The notes beneath the pieces were generated by a model, which saw only the letters and a list, made by a program, of their open reading frames with translations, made no database searches and was not told the DNA's origin. Of a stretch of DNA of 64,000 nucleotides, positions 18,990 to 27,199 are shown one piece after another; positions within the stretch are counted from its first letter, which is position 1; each line of letters begins with the position of its first letter. Both the position numbers and the translations under genes were made by a program. The stretch is from Carnobacterium gallinarum DSM 4847 (lineage in GTDB: Bacteria > Bacillota > Bacilli > Lactobacillales > Carnobacteriaceae), in contig NZ_JQLU01000005.1 of the NCBI RefSeq assembly GCF_000744375.1, positions 2,093,496 through 2,157,495 on the forward strand, in the 5' to 3' direction.

Positions 18990-19376
18990 ATGACAAACTA
19001 TTTAAATGAACTAAAATTATATGGACTTAAAGGACGAGCGAATAATACAAATCCCGTTCCAATTGGTATTCTATGGCAAAAATTTGTGCAAGTAAAACCA
19101 GCAGGTGAATGTTATGGAATCTATACTAATTATGAAAGTGATTACACAGGCGATTATGATTTTATTCTGGCGACTCCAACTGAGTTTACAGATGCAGAAG
19201 AAGTAAATTTACCTGCAGGAAATTATCTGGTATTCGATGTAGAAGATGGTCAAGAAGGCGTGCTTAAGGTCTGGCAAGAAATTTGGCAGATGTCTCTAAA
19301 TCGAGTCTATACAAGTGATTTTGAACATTATCAAGCCGACGGACAAGTGAAAATCTATATCGCAGTAAAAGATTAG
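18990..19376 (+). CDS. GyrI-like / AraC effector-binding domain protein
   Basis: The 128-residue protein consists only of an effector-binding fold: GILWQKFVQ, ECYGIYTNYESDYTGDYDFILATP, LPAGNYLVFDVEDGQ and KVWQEIWQM...FEHYQADGQVKIYIAVKD. Single-domain members (Cass2/SbmC type) bind cationic drugs or other small molecules. AAAGGAGG sits at the right distance. It follows the WYL regulator by 57 bases, so the cluster may be a small xenobiotic or stress response unit. Ligand unknown. Confidence 0.8.
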   Translation: MTNYLNELKLYGLKGRANNTNPVPIGILWQKFVQVKPAGECYGIYTNYESDYTGDYDFILATPTEFTDAEEVNLPAGNYLVFDVEDGQEGVLKVWQEIWQMSLNRVYTSDFEHYQADGQVKIYIAVKD

Positions 19377-19440
19377 ACGTAAGCTAAAACTATGGTAAAA
19401 TGAGTGGAAGAAGCTGATTACTAGGGGGGCGTTAATCAAA

Positions 19441-19821
19441 ATGGCAGAAAAGTATCTATGGATGAATCAAGCAATTAAGGATTTGCCAGGAGCAAAACGT
19501 TATTATAAAACTGAATGGGATACTGATGTTTTTGCAGTAGCGAATAAAATTTTTGGAATGTTGGGTCAGCCCAAAGGAGAAATGAAGCTACTAACTGTTA
19601 AAGGCGAACCAAGTAAGAACGAAGAGCTTAGGGAAATCTATGCCGATATTATTCCCGGTTATCATACAAATAAAACCCATTGGATTTCAATCCGAATTGA
19701 GAGTCCAGAAATTACTCAACTCCTTATGGAAAAAACGTTACAGAATGCTTATCATCTTGTTTTTAATAAATTACCTAAAAAAACACAGCAAGCAATTATG
19801 GAACAGGAGGAAGAACAATGA
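19441..19821 (+). CDS. MmcQ/YjbR family protein
   Basis: The sequence KYLWMNQAIKDLPGAKRYYKTEWDTDVFAVANKIFGMLG, then GYHTNKTHWISIRIES and LMEKTLQNAYHLVFNKLPKKTQ, follows the MmcQ/YjbR double-wing fold, a family with suggested but unproven DNA binding. It is 126 residues long. GGGGGG precedes the ATG, and its stop overlaps the start of the VOC gene by four bases, so the two are coupled. Biological role unknown. Confidence 0.8.
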   Translation: MAEKYLWMNQAIKDLPGAKRYYKTEWDTDVFAVANKIFGMLGQPKGEMKLLTVKGEPSKNEELREIYADIIPGYHTNKTHWISIRIESPEITQLLMEKTLQNAYHLVFNKLPKKTQQAIMEQEEEQ

Positions 19822-20198
19822 AATTAGATATGGTAGGAATTATTGTAGCAGATATGCAGAAATCCTTAGATTTTTATCGAGTTTTAGGTTTTGACTTTCC
19901 TTTATCAGCGAATCAAGAAGACTATGTGGAACTAAATCAAGGGGGAATTCGTTTATCTTTTAATACTGAGAAAATGGTAACTCCAATCTTTGGTACACAA
20001 GAAACGCCGCAAGGACAACGAATCGAATTAGCTTTTCTATGTGAAAGTGTCGATGAATTAAATCAACTACATGAAAAGAGTGTCAGTAAAGGATATAAAA
20101 GTATCAAAGCGCCATGGGATGCTTTTTGGGGACAACGTTATTGTATTTTAGAAGACTGTGATGGAAATCTAATTAGTTTATTCTATCCTTTAAATTAA
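19818..20198 (+). CDS. VOC (glyoxalase/bleomycin-resistance fold) protein
   Basis: The 126-residue protein has the paired beta-alpha-beta-beta-beta modules of the VOC superfamily: MVGIIVADMQKSLDFYRVLGFDFP, YVELNQGGIRLSF, then LAFLCESVDELNQLHEKSVSKGYKSIKAPWDAFWGQRYCILEDCDGNLISLFYPL. The ending CDGNLISLF is the usual site of the last metal ligand region, but Glu is replaced by Ser-Leu, so it may bind rather than turn over a ligand. Overlaps the YjbR-like gene by ATGA. Substrate unknown. Confidence 0.82.
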   Translation: MKLDMVGIIVADMQKSLDFYRVLGFDFPLSANQEDYVELNQGGIRLSFNTEKMVTPIFGTQETPQGQRIELAFLCESVDELNQLHEKSVSKGYKSIKAPWDAFWGQRYCILEDCDGNLISLFYPLN

Positions 20199-20203
20199 CA
20201 GCG

Positions 20204-20231
20204 AAAGGGCTAAGTAATTAGCTCTTTTTAT
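20204..20231 (+). terminator. terminator of the WYL-regulator cluster
   Basis: AAAGGGCTAA and TTAGCTCTTT pair (one G-T) around GTAA, followed by T-rich sequence. Confidence 0.7.
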
Positions 20232-20377
20232 TTTAGTTTCGTGTAATTTGTAACAATCTCTTTAAAAAAATTCATTCACTTTTTAGCCTTAATAGAAAAT
20301 TCTTCAAACCGATAAATTTACTTTTTATAAAACTTTCTTTATACTAAGAATAGAATTTGAGTTGGAGGGTTAATAAA

Positions 20378-21730
20378 ATGACAAAACATTATGATTATAT
20401 TGCCATTGGTGGCGGTAGTGGTGGGATTGCTTCAATCAACCGTGCAGCTAGCTATGGATTTAAATGCGCTTTAATTGAACCAAAAGAACTAGGCGGAACG
20501 TGTGTCAATGTTGGCTGTGTTCCTAAAAAAGTTATGTGGTATGGTTCACAAGTAGCAGAAGCAATGAAATTATATGCACCTGATTATGGTTATACAGTTG
20601 ATGTAAAAGAATTTAATTTTAAAAAATTAATTGAAAGTCGTGAAGCTTATATTGATCGGATTCATCAGTCTTATGATCGTGGTTTAGCGAATAATAAAGT
20701 CGATGTCATCAAAGCATATGCAACTTTTGTTGATGAAAAGACACTTGAAGTCAACGGCGAAAAAATTACTGCGGATCATATTTTAATTGCTACAGGTGGT
20801 AAGCCAACTTTTCCATCTATTCCAGGAGCAGAATATGGGATTGATTCAGATGGCTTCTTCGCTTTAACAGAATTGCCAAAACGAGTTGCTGTAGTTGGAG
20901 CAGGTTATATTGCAGTTGAAGTTGCAGGAGTTTTACATGGATTAGGGAGCGAAACACATCTATTTGTTCGTCGTGATAAACCATTGCGTACCTTCGATCC
21001 ATATGTGGTTGAAGGTTTAGTTGAATCGATGGCAAAAGATGGTCCAACCTTGCATACAGAGTCGGTTCCTAAAGAAGTCATTAAAAATGTTGATGGCAGC
21101 CTAACATTGCAATTGGAAAATGGAACAAGTCAAACGGTTGACACGGTTATTTGGGCAATTGGTCGAACACCTGTAACAGAAACATTAAAATTAGAAAATA
21201 CAGCTGTGGCTTTAAACGAAAAAGGCTATATTACAGTTGATAAATATCAAAATACAACAGTTGCTGGAATTTATGCAGTTGGAGATATTACTGGACAGCT
21301 TGAATTAACCCCAGTAGCAGTGGCGGCAGGTCGTCGTTTGTCTGAACGTTTATTTAATCATAAAAAAGAGGAACATTTAGATTATAACAATATTGCTACC
21401 GTTGTATTTAGTCATCCACCAATTGGAACAGTTGGATTAACCGAACCCGCTGCTATTGAAAAATATGGCGCAGATCAAATTAAGGTGTATCAATCCTCAT
21501 TTACATCAATGTACACAGCAGTCACAGAACATCGTCAGCTATGTCGTATGAAGCTAGTTTGCGCTGGTCCAGAAGAAAAAGTTGTTGGTCTTCATGGAAT
21601 TGGGTATGGAGTAGATGAAATGATTCAAGGATTTGCAGTAGCAATTAAAATGGGAGCAACAAAAGCTGATTTTGATAATACTGTAGCCATTCATCCAACA
21701 GGCGCTGAGGAATTTGTAACTATGCGTTAA
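20378..21730 (+). CDS. gor: glutathione-disulfide reductase
   Basis: This class I flavoprotein disulfide reductase has the FAD motif [18 protein letters not shown], the redox-active disulfide [17 protein letters not shown], the NADPH-binding [51 protein letters not shown] and the C-terminal catalytic [22 protein letters not shown] and the HPTGAEEF end favour glutathione reductase over mercuric or lipoamide reductases. The NADPH-type arginines are suggested by [15 protein letters not shown] 20378 has GGAGGG eight bases upstream; the frame is open from a TTG at 20357, which lies before that site. It stands as a single-gene unit. Confidence 0.92.
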   Translation: MTKHYDYIAIGGGSGGIASINRAASYGFKCALIEPKELGGTCVNVGCVPKKVMWYGSQVAEAMKLYAPDYGYTVDVKEFNFKKLIESREAYIDRIHQSYDRGLANNKVDVIKAYATFVDEKTLEVNGEKITADHILIATGGKPTFPSIPGAEYGIDSDGFFALTELPKRVAVVGAGYIAVEVAGVLHGLGSETHLFVRRDKPLRTFDPYVVEGLVESMAKDGPTLHTESVPKEVIKNVDGSLTLQLENGTSQTVDTVIWAIGRTPVTETLKLENTAVALNEKGYITVDKYQNTTVAGIYAVGDITGQLELTPVAVAAGRRLSERLFNHKKEEHLDYNNIATVVFSHPPIGTVGLTEPAAIEKYGADQIKVYQSSFTSMYTAVTEHRQLCRMKLVCAGPEEKVVGLHGIGYGVDEMIQGFAVAIKMGATKADFDNTVAIHPTGAEEFVTMR

Positions 21731-21737
21731 AGCAATT

Positions 21738-21790
21738 AAAACAACTGGCCGTACAGATAGTCTATTTTTCTGGATAGCTAGTTGTTTTTT
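21738..21790 (+). terminator. terminator after gor
   Basis: AAAACAACT (21738-21746) pairs with AGTTGTTTT (21780-21788), followed by more T. The bases 21791-22006 hold no gene that I can support. Confidence 0.6.
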
Positions 21791-22006
21791 GTAAAGAAAT
21801 GGAAATTACTGATAAAATATTCACTATTTTTTCATAGAGGATTGATTATTTGTGTTGATGTTTTTAATTTTTTTCTGATATCTATGTAAAAAGAAATAAA
21901 TATCACCCTTAAATTCATAGTATAATAAATTTATCATTTCAGTCAGAAGTGATCCAACTTATTATTTTATTGTTGTAGAGTTTTTGCTACATTTAGTCGA
22001 AACTCT

Positions 22007-22061
22007 AAAAAAAACTACTCGTTATTAAGGCCCCTCTGCCTTTTTTTCGAGTAGTTTTTTT
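22007..22061 (-). terminator. terminator of the LOG-family gene, bidirectional in form
   Basis: AAAACTACTCG and CGAGTAGTTTT enclose a 26-base loop; on the minus strand the stem ends in T8 right after the stop codon of the gene. Confidence 0.7.
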
Positions 22062-22626
22062 ATGAATATGTTTTGATAGTTGGAGCTTGATAGTTCTCAA
22101 AATACTGAATAATTTCAGCAGGAGTAGTTCCAATGATCATGCCCTTACGACTCTGTTTAGTCATAAAACCAGTGTGTACCATTGTATCAAAATGCTGACT
22201 TAAATGAGCATAAAAGCCATTACTATTGAAAATTCCACATGGTTTTTGATGAAGTCCGATTTGTCCCCATGTGAAAGCTTCAAAAAGTTCTTCTAAAGTG
22301 CCAGGACCGCCTGGTAACGCAATAAATCCATCTGCAAGTTCCATCATTTTTTCTTTCCGTTGATGCATATTTTCAACAACAATTAATTCAGTTAATTGTT
22401 CATGAGCAATTTCCCGATTTTTAAGTAAGACAGGCATTACGCCGATAACGGATCCACCATTTTTTAAAACGGCATCTGCAACAATTCCCATTAATCCTAC
22501 TTTTGAGCCACCATAAACAAGTTCAATTTCATTTTCAGCAAGATATGCCCCTAAATCTGCTGCATCCTTGGCAAAAATTTCTTGATTTCCACTATTTGAC
22601 CCACAATAAACGGCAATACGTTTCAT
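22060..22626 (-). CDS. LOG-family (TIGR00730) nucleotide 5'-monophosphate phosphoribohydrolase
   Basis: The 188-residue Rossmann-fold protein starts MKRIAVYCGSNSG and carries the family motif PGGPGTLEELFEAFTWGQIG, preceded by VENMHQRKEKMMELADGFIALPGG. LOG enzymes split cytokinin or purine nucleoside monophosphates into base and ribose-5-phosphate; in bacteria they are often mislabelled lysine decarboxylases. AAGGAGG precedes the ATG. It is a single-gene unit on the minus strand between gor and the LacI regulator. Real substrate in this organism unknown. Confidence 0.88.
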   Translation of the reverse strand: MKRIAVYCGSNSGNQEIFAKDAADLGAYLAENEIELVYGGSKVGLMGIVADAVLKNGGSVIGVMPVLLKNREIAHEQLTELIVVENMHQRKEKMMELADGFIALPGGPGTLEELFEAFTWGQIGLHQKPCGIFNSNGFYAHLSQHFDTMVHTGFMTKQSRKGMIIGTTPAEIIQYFENYQAPTIKTYS

Positions 22627-22724
22627 TTTTTAGCCTCCTTATAATCTCTAAAATAGTATAGCAGAAACTTCTTTGTTTTTTTAGCAATAATTGTGACAAA
22701 AAAAGAAAAAACATTTAAGCCAGC

Positions 22725-22872
22725 CAGGAGTATAATAAACATATGGTAGTGCTTCTACCAAAACACTCTTAATTATCTTAAGCTATACGTTTTTTAGGGG
22801 AAATCGGTACTTAGAGATAAAATTAGTTGATAGAAACTTACAAAGTGAATTCTTTGTAAGTTTCTATTTATT
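22725..22872 (+). promoter_or_regulatory. structured leader or small RNA candidate before the LacI-type gene
   Basis: A TATAAT-like box near 22732 is followed by a small hairpin GGTAG-TGCTT-CTACC (22745-22759). A perfect 15-bp inverted repeat follows (TAGAAACTTACAAAG at 22831-22845, CTTTGTAAGTTTCTA at 22852-22866, loop TGAATT). The second ends in TTTATT and could be a terminator. No gene is seen between 22627 and 22972, so this may be a leader attenuator or a short RNA. Confidence 0.35.
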
Positions 22873-22972
22873 GTCGAGGAATAGAGTACAGATTCATAAA
22901 AATGTGTTAAACTAATTTTGCATTCTATAAAATAAAGTAGGCGTTTATTCAAGAGATTGGGGGATGGAATAG

Positions 22973-23995
22973 ATGAAGATGACTATTAAAGATATTGCAC
23001 GATTATCAGGTGTTTCGATTACAACAGTGTCCCAAATTTTGAATCATAAAGGAGAACGATTTAGTGCCAAAACACGAGAAAAGGTTTTGACAATAGTTGC
23101 TGAAAATGATTACAAGGCAGACTATTTTGCTAAAAACATGGTTCATAAACAAACTAAAACAATTGGAATGGTTGTGCCAGATATTACAGATTTATTTTTT
23201 TCAAAGTTAATTGAAGGTGTTGAACATTATTTAAATGAATTAGGATTTATGATTTTGTTGTGTAATTCTAATCATAGTAGTGAAAAAGAAACTATTTATA
23301 TTGATGAACTGCTTCATCGTTCAGTAGATGGGATCATATTAGCAAGCCCAAATCCTATTCATTTAGCTAAATTAATTAATGAAGAGGGAGAGAAAAAAAT
23401 TCCTTATTTTTTAATTGATAGAGGGATCAATCAACGAGATGAAGGCAAATTGTTAATTAATGAATTTGCTGGGGCGTATCAAGCGATTGAATTTTTGATT
23501 AAAGAAGGGCATCAAAAAATTGGTATGTTAGGTAATGAAAGCGGATATTATGAAACTACGGACCGTTTTTCAGGATATCAAAAATGCTTAGAAGATTATG
23601 GGTTAGAACAATCTTCTAGTTGGATTGCAAATGAGCCTTTAACGATTAAAGGTGGCTACGAAGGTGCTCAAAAAGTTTTAAAACAAAAAGAAATTACGGC
23701 TTTATTTTGTGGAAATGATCAGATGGCAATCGGTGCCTATCGAGGGATTCAAGAGTTGGGACTAAAGATTCCAGATGATATTTCTGTAATAGGTTACGAT
23801 GGTTTAGAAATTACGGACTATCTTGTACCGGCCTTAACAACTGTTCAGCAACCAATCTATGATATAGGTTATACAGCTGCTAAATTTTTATTAGAAAACA
23901 TTGGCAATCCTCAAGAAAAAATTCCAAACCAATGCTTTGATACTCAACTATTGAAAAAGAGTAGCACAAAAAAACTTGCGCCAGTAGATAAATAA
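22973..23995 (+). CDS. LacI-family transcriptional regulator
   Basis: The N-terminal LacI headpiece (MTIKDIARLSGVSITTVSQILNHKGERFSAKTREKVLTIVAENDYKADYFAKNM) precedes a periplasmic-binding-like core (TIGMVVPDITDLFFSKLIEGVEHYL, DGIILASP, KIGMLGNESGYYETTDRFSGY, ALFCGNDQMAIGAYRGIQE, DDISVIGYDGLEITDYLVPALTTV). The core is closest in style to RbsR/pentose or nucleoside sensors. It lies 118 bases before pdp, whose upstream region has a LacI-type palindrome GTAAAACGTTTTAC, so it may regulate pdp. Effector unknown. Confidence 0.9.
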   Translation: MKMTIKDIARLSGVSITTVSQILNHKGERFSAKTREKVLTIVAENDYKADYFAKNMVHKQTKTIGMVVPDITDLFFSKLIEGVEHYLNELGFMILLCNSNHSSEKETIYIDELLHRSVDGIILASPNPIHLAKLINEEGEKKIPYFLIDRGINQRDEGKLLINEFAGAYQAIEFLIKEGHQKIGMLGNESGYYETTDRFSGYQKCLEDYGLEQSSSWIANEPLTIKGGYEGAQKVLKQKEITALFCGNDQMAIGAYRGIQELGLKIPDDISVIGYDGLEITDYLVPALTTVQQPIYDIGYTAAKFLLENIGNPQEKIPNQCFDTQLLKKSSTKKLAPVDK

Positions 23996-24066
23996 TGCTA
24001 CGCTTTCTTTGTGAACTTTAGTTTTAAGTTGTTAAAAGAGATGTAATTTTGTTTAGATACAGATAA

Positions 24067-24080
24067 GTAAAACGTTTTAC
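24067..24080 (+). promoter_or_regulatory. LacI-family operator upstream of pdp
   Basis: GTAAAACGTTTTAC is a perfect 14-bp palindrome with the central CG typical of LacI-family operators, 33 bases before the pdp start. Confidence 0.6.
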
Positions 24081-24113
24081 CTAGATAAAATGAATTCAAG
24101 GAGTGATAAGCAG

Positions 24114-25415
24114 ATGAGAATGGTGGACCTAATTGAGAAAAAACGTGACGGGCATGAACTCACGAATACAGAAATTAACTTTATTGTAACAGGATATACA
24201 AATGGGGAAATTCCAGATTACCAGATGAGTGCTTTAGCAATGGCTATTTTCTTTCAAGATATGACAAATGAAGAAATTGCTAACTTAACCTTAGCAATGG
24301 CTAATTCAGGTGAAATAATTGATTTATCAGCTATTCATGGTATTAAAGTAGATAAACATTCAACTGGTGGAGTTGGTGATACAACAACGATTGTATTAGC
24401 TCCATTGGTAGCAGCTGTGGGTGTACCCGTTGCTAAGATGTCTGGTCGAGGCTTAGGTCACACAGGTGGCACAATTGATAAACTTGAAGCCATTCCTGGT
24501 TTTAATGTTGAAATTTCAAATGAAGAGTTTATTGAATTTGTCAATCGCGATAAGGTTGCAGTTATTGGACAATCAGGTGATTTAGCTCCAGCTGATAAAA
24601 AATTATATGCTTTGCGTGACGTTACAGGAACTGTCGATTCAATTCCTTTGATAGCTAGCTCTATTATGAGTAAAAAAATTGCAGCGGGGGCAGATGCTAT
24701 CGTTTTAGATGTAACTACTGGCGATGGTGCCTTCATGAAAAATCAAAAAGATGCTGAACGTTTAGCAAAAACAATGGTGCAAATTGGTAAGTTAGCCAAT
24801 CGTCAAACAATGGCTATTATTTCGGATATGTCTCAACCACTAGGCTTAGCCATTGGAAATTCATTAGAAATCAAAGAAGCAATTGATGCATTAAATGGGA
24901 ATGGTCCAGCAGATTTAATGGAGATGGTCTATGTTTTAGGCAGTCAAATGGTTGTCTTAGCTAAAAAAGCTGAAAATTTAGCAGATGCTCGTACTATGTT
25001 AGAAGAAGCGATTGTTTCTGGTGCGGCCATTCAAAAATTTAAAGAAATGGTTCAAAATCAAGGTGGCGACAGCACGGTGATTGATCATCCTGAAAAACTG
25101 CCACAAGCGGAATATCAGATTGTATTGCCAGCAAAAGAAGCTGGAGTAATCTCAAAAATGGTTGCCGATCAATTAGGAATAGCAGCAATGTTGCTAGGAG
25201 CAGGCCGTCGAACAAAAGAAGATCAAATTGATTTTTCAGTAGGTTTGATGTTGCATAAAAAAGTTGGAGACAAGGTTGCTATTGGTGAACCATTAGTGAC
25301 GGTTTATGCGAATTCAGAAGAGATAGAAGAAGTAAAAAATAAAATTTATGCAAGTATCACAGTGGCTGAAAATGCAGAGGAGCCAATTTTAATTCATCAG
25401 ATTATTACAGAATAA
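24114..25415 (+). CDS. pdp: pyrimidine-nucleoside phosphorylase
   Basis: The enzyme phosphorolyses uridine and thymidine to base and (deoxy)ribose-1-phosphate. It begins [47 protein letters not shown] and has the phosphorylase signature [46 protein letters not shown] and [31 protein letters not shown] lies nine bases before ATG 24114; an ATG at 24090 lies upstream of it. Length 433 is normal. It stands alone, without the deo genes (deoC, nupC) that often accompany it, and behind a LacI-type operator. Confidence 0.95.
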   Translation: MRMVDLIEKKRDGHELTNTEINFIVTGYTNGEIPDYQMSALAMAIFFQDMTNEEIANLTLAMANSGEIIDLSAIHGIKVDKHSTGGVGDTTTIVLAPLVAAVGVPVAKMSGRGLGHTGGTIDKLEAIPGFNVEISNEEFIEFVNRDKVAVIGQSGDLAPADKKLYALRDVTGTVDSIPLIASSIMSKKIAAGADAIVLDVTTGDGAFMKNQKDAERLAKTMVQIGKLANRQTMAIISDMSQPLGLAIGNSLEIKEAIDALNGNGPADLMEMVYVLGSQMVVLAKKAENLADARTMLEEAIVSGAAIQKFKEMVQNQGGDSTVIDHPEKLPQAEYQIVLPAKEAGVISKMVADQLGIAAMLLGAGRRTKEDQIDFSVGLMLHKKVGDKVAIGEPLVTVYANSEEIEEVKNKIYASITVAENAEEPILIHQIITE

Positions 25416-25465
25416 ATAAAAAGGCGTAAGTTCGTGTGAGGCGAAGAACTTACGCTATTTATTTT
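25413..25465 (+). terminator. terminator after pdp
   Basis: GCGTAAGTTC (25424-25433) pairs with GAACTTACGC (25446-25455), flanked by AAATAAAAA and TATTTATTTT. Confidence 0.85.
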
Positions 25466-25795
25466 GCTAAAATAGACAATCAATACCTAATTTCTTTAAG
25501 AAATTAATCAGGTGATATTTCTAGAAAACATAAATATTGTTAAAATAGTGTTAATATAGTATGATATTAATTATTAAATGTTATCTATATGATTTTAAGG
25601 ATGTGAGGCAATTTCACGAGGGGTTAGCAGCTGTTTTAATAGTTGTAAAAAAGTATAAGTATTCATTTGTATTAAAAATAATCAATAGATGAGGAAGAAT
25701 CCGAGCGTTTATTTTAGGGGTAGAATAAGATAGAAAATCCAATTTGGAGAATCTTGTTTAGGGATTATAAAAATTACTTATGTATATAACTAAAT
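25466..25795. other. intergenic region without a supported gene
   Basis: About 330 AT-rich bases between the pdp terminator and the terminator of the peptide gene. A 28-codon frame from GTG 25603 has its ribosome-site-like AAGGA only one base away and is not supported. Confidence 0.5.
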
Positions 25796-25830
25796 AAAAA
25801 AGCTGAAAATATGCTTCATACTTCCAGCTT
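25796..25830 (-). terminator. terminator of the peptide gene
   Basis: Read on the minus strand, AAGCTG and CAGCTT with an inner TATG/CATA stem are followed by T5, thirteen bases after the stop of the short peptide gene. It shows that the peptide gene is a complete transcription unit. Confidence 0.7.
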
Positions 25831-25842
25831 AATAAAAATGAT

Positions 25843-25914
25843 TTAACCAAAATCAAGGTTGCCGTAAGGTGTAATTGGTGATAATTGAGTAATAATAATT
25901 TCTTCAATAGTCAT
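25843..25914 (-). CDS. 23-residue peptide, putative signal for the adjacent RRNPP regulator
   Basis: This short frame starts MTIEEIIITQ and ends ITPYGNLDFG. Support for it being real comes from AAAAAAGGAGGAG with ideal spacing to the ATG, a hairpin terminator right after the stop, and a divergent position to a PlcR-like regulator with a shared inverted repeat in between. It has no signal peptide and no Cys; the middle is hydrophobic, the C-terminus Pro/Tyr/Gly rich. Known RRNPP systems use short peptides encoded beside the receptor, some of them leaderless, so a pheromone role is likely. A small target peptide of other function is the alternative. I do not recognise the sequence. Confidence 0.6.
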   Translation of the reverse strand: MTIEEIIITQLSPITPYGNLDFG

Positions 25915-25957
25915 GGGAACTCCTCCTTTTTTAACAGTGTAATTTTAAAATACACCA

Positions 25958-25996
25958 TTAATATTTTGTATTTAATATTTAATACAACTCTATAAT
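25958..25996. promoter_or_regulatory. inverted repeat between the divergent peptide and regulator promoters
   Basis: Arms TTGTATT (25966-25972) and AATACAA (25981-25987) flank eight AT bases; the whole 22-base stretch is palindromic except for two positions. TATAAT at 25991-25996 is a likely -10 of the regulator. On the minus strand TTGTAT (25982-25987) and TATTAA (25958-25963), 18 bases apart, fit a promoter for the peptide gene. The repeat therefore overlaps both promoters and is a good regulator operator. Confidence 0.55.
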
Positions 25997-26056
25997 ATAA
26001 CATTAAGGTACTATTATGCAAGTATATAAACAATATAATTGAAAGGATATGATTAA

Positions 26057-26947
26057 ATGGGACATTTGGGAGGAAAAATAAAAGAAATTCGTTTGATAAA
26101 AGGAATTACACAAAGAGAGCTTGCTGAGGGAATTTGTACACAAGCCACTATTAGTAATTTAGAAAATGAAACGAGTTTACCATCGTTATCGATTTTACTA
26201 TCGATTGCCGATCGCTTGAATATTGATTTTAGTGAAATTTATGAATATATCGCAATTAATGGGAACAGCTATTCTGAAATATTTAAACGAGTTCGTGTGA
26301 TGTGTGGACAAAGAAAACATAAAGAAGCCTATGATTTAATTAAAGAAAAAATTGAGTTTGACAAACTTGGAACACCATATGAGTTAAAACAATACTACTA
26401 CTATATTGGTATTACAAACTTAATTGGTTTCAAAAACTATTCAGATGCTCACTATTATTTTAATTTAGCTTTGTCGACAGTCGTTGGAAAGAACCTAGAC
26501 TTCTTAGATGTACTGGCAACGAACGGAATAGGTGTTGCTTATTTAATGGATAATGAACTAGAAAAAGCCCGAACTTACTTTGAAAAATCATTGGTTCAGC
26601 TAAATGAAATCATCGGGACAAGTAATAGTCTTCAAGATAGTCTTGAAATAACTAAAATTTACTACAATACTGCAAAATTCTATTCAAGTGTTGAAGATTA
26701 CGAAAAAGCAATTCAACTGTCAACATTGGGAATTGACTTATTGCACCGTGAAAATTTATCTTACTATTTAGATTTTCTTTTATATGAAAAAGGTTTTAAT
26801 CTAATGAAATTAGGTGAAAAAACAGAAGCTAGTGAATATTATTTCTACGCGGCAGCAATGGCAAAATTAAACAATAATGAACATGCGATTGAGGGCATTA
26901 AAGCGGATATGAAAAAATATAAAATTCCAAGCTACAAATATTCATAA
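26057..26947 (+). CDS. PlcR-like RRNPP transcriptional regulator (HTH_XRE plus TPR)
   Basis: The N-terminus (IKEIRLIKGITQRELAEGICTQATISNLENETSLPSLSILLSIADRL) is an XRE-type helix-turn-helix with the GICTQATIS motif typical of PlcR/PrgX/Rgg-like regulators. The rest is a series of TPR helices (YYYYIGITNLIGFKNYSDAHYYFNLAL, NGIGVAYLMDNELEKARTYFEKSLVQL, YYNTAKFYSSVEDYEKAIQLS, YLDFLLYEKGFNLMKLGEKTEASEYYFYAA). These proteins bind imported peptides in the TPR concave surface. AAAGGA precedes the ATG. A peptide gene is divergent 142 bases away, and a paralogue lies at 32488-33369. Length is 296 residues, normal for the family. Confidence 0.9.
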   Translation: MGHLGGKIKEIRLIKGITQRELAEGICTQATISNLENETSLPSLSILLSIADRLNIDFSEIYEYIAINGNSYSEIFKRVRVMCGQRKHKEAYDLIKEKIEFDKLGTPYELKQYYYYIGITNLIGFKNYSDAHYYFNLALSTVVGKNLDFLDVLATNGIGVAYLMDNELEKARTYFEKSLVQLNEIIGTSNSLQDSLEITKIYYNTAKFYSSVEDYEKAIQLSTLGIDLLHRENLSYYLDFLLYEKGFNLMKLGEKTEASEYYFYAAAMAKLNNNEHAIEGIKADMKKYKIPSYKYS

Positions 26948-26953
26948 ACTAAT

Positions 26954-26998
26954 AAAATACATCACTGACAAGGATACTTTCAGTGGTGTATTTTATTT
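26954..26998 (+). terminator. terminator after the RRNPP regulator
   Basis: AAAATACATCACTGA and TCAGTGGTGTATTTT form a 15-bp stem with an 11-base loop and T-rich tail. Confidence 0.85.
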
Positions 26999-27089
26999 TA
27001 AAATAACACCTAGTAGGAAATTAATAGAAGCCTGATTAAGAATTGTAATTTATTGACTGATGTAATTAGATTTAAATTCGTTAAACTAG

Positions 27090-27118
27090 CCTATCTACTT
27101 GAAATAGAGGTAGATAGG
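27090..27118. repeat. 9-bp inverted repeat of unknown role
   Basis: CCTATCTAC (27090-27098) and GTAGATAGG (27110-27118) are perfect inverted copies with an 11-base spacer and no T tract. No gene is seen between 26999 and 27155. Confidence 0.4.
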
Positions 27119-27155
27119 ACTTACGATGACTCCAGAAGGAAATTAAAGTTAATTT

Positions 27156-27198
27156 AAAAATCCCTGTAAGCTCATTTTATTGAGTTTACAGGGATTTT
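27156..27198 (-). terminator. terminator of the MBL-fold gene
   Basis: AAAATCCCTGTAAGCTCA and TGAGTTTACAGGGATTTT pair with one mismatch around TTTTAT, next to the stop codon of the minus-strand gene; symmetric A and T tracts make it bidirectional. Confidence 0.8.
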
Positions 27199-27199
27199 G

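Noticed and set aside
25603-25689. 28-codon frame (from GTG, ...GLAAVLIVV...) in the gap beside the peptide gene
   Set aside because: It looks like a short hydrophobic pheromone, but AAGGA is only one base from the GTG, and no promoter or terminator frames it.
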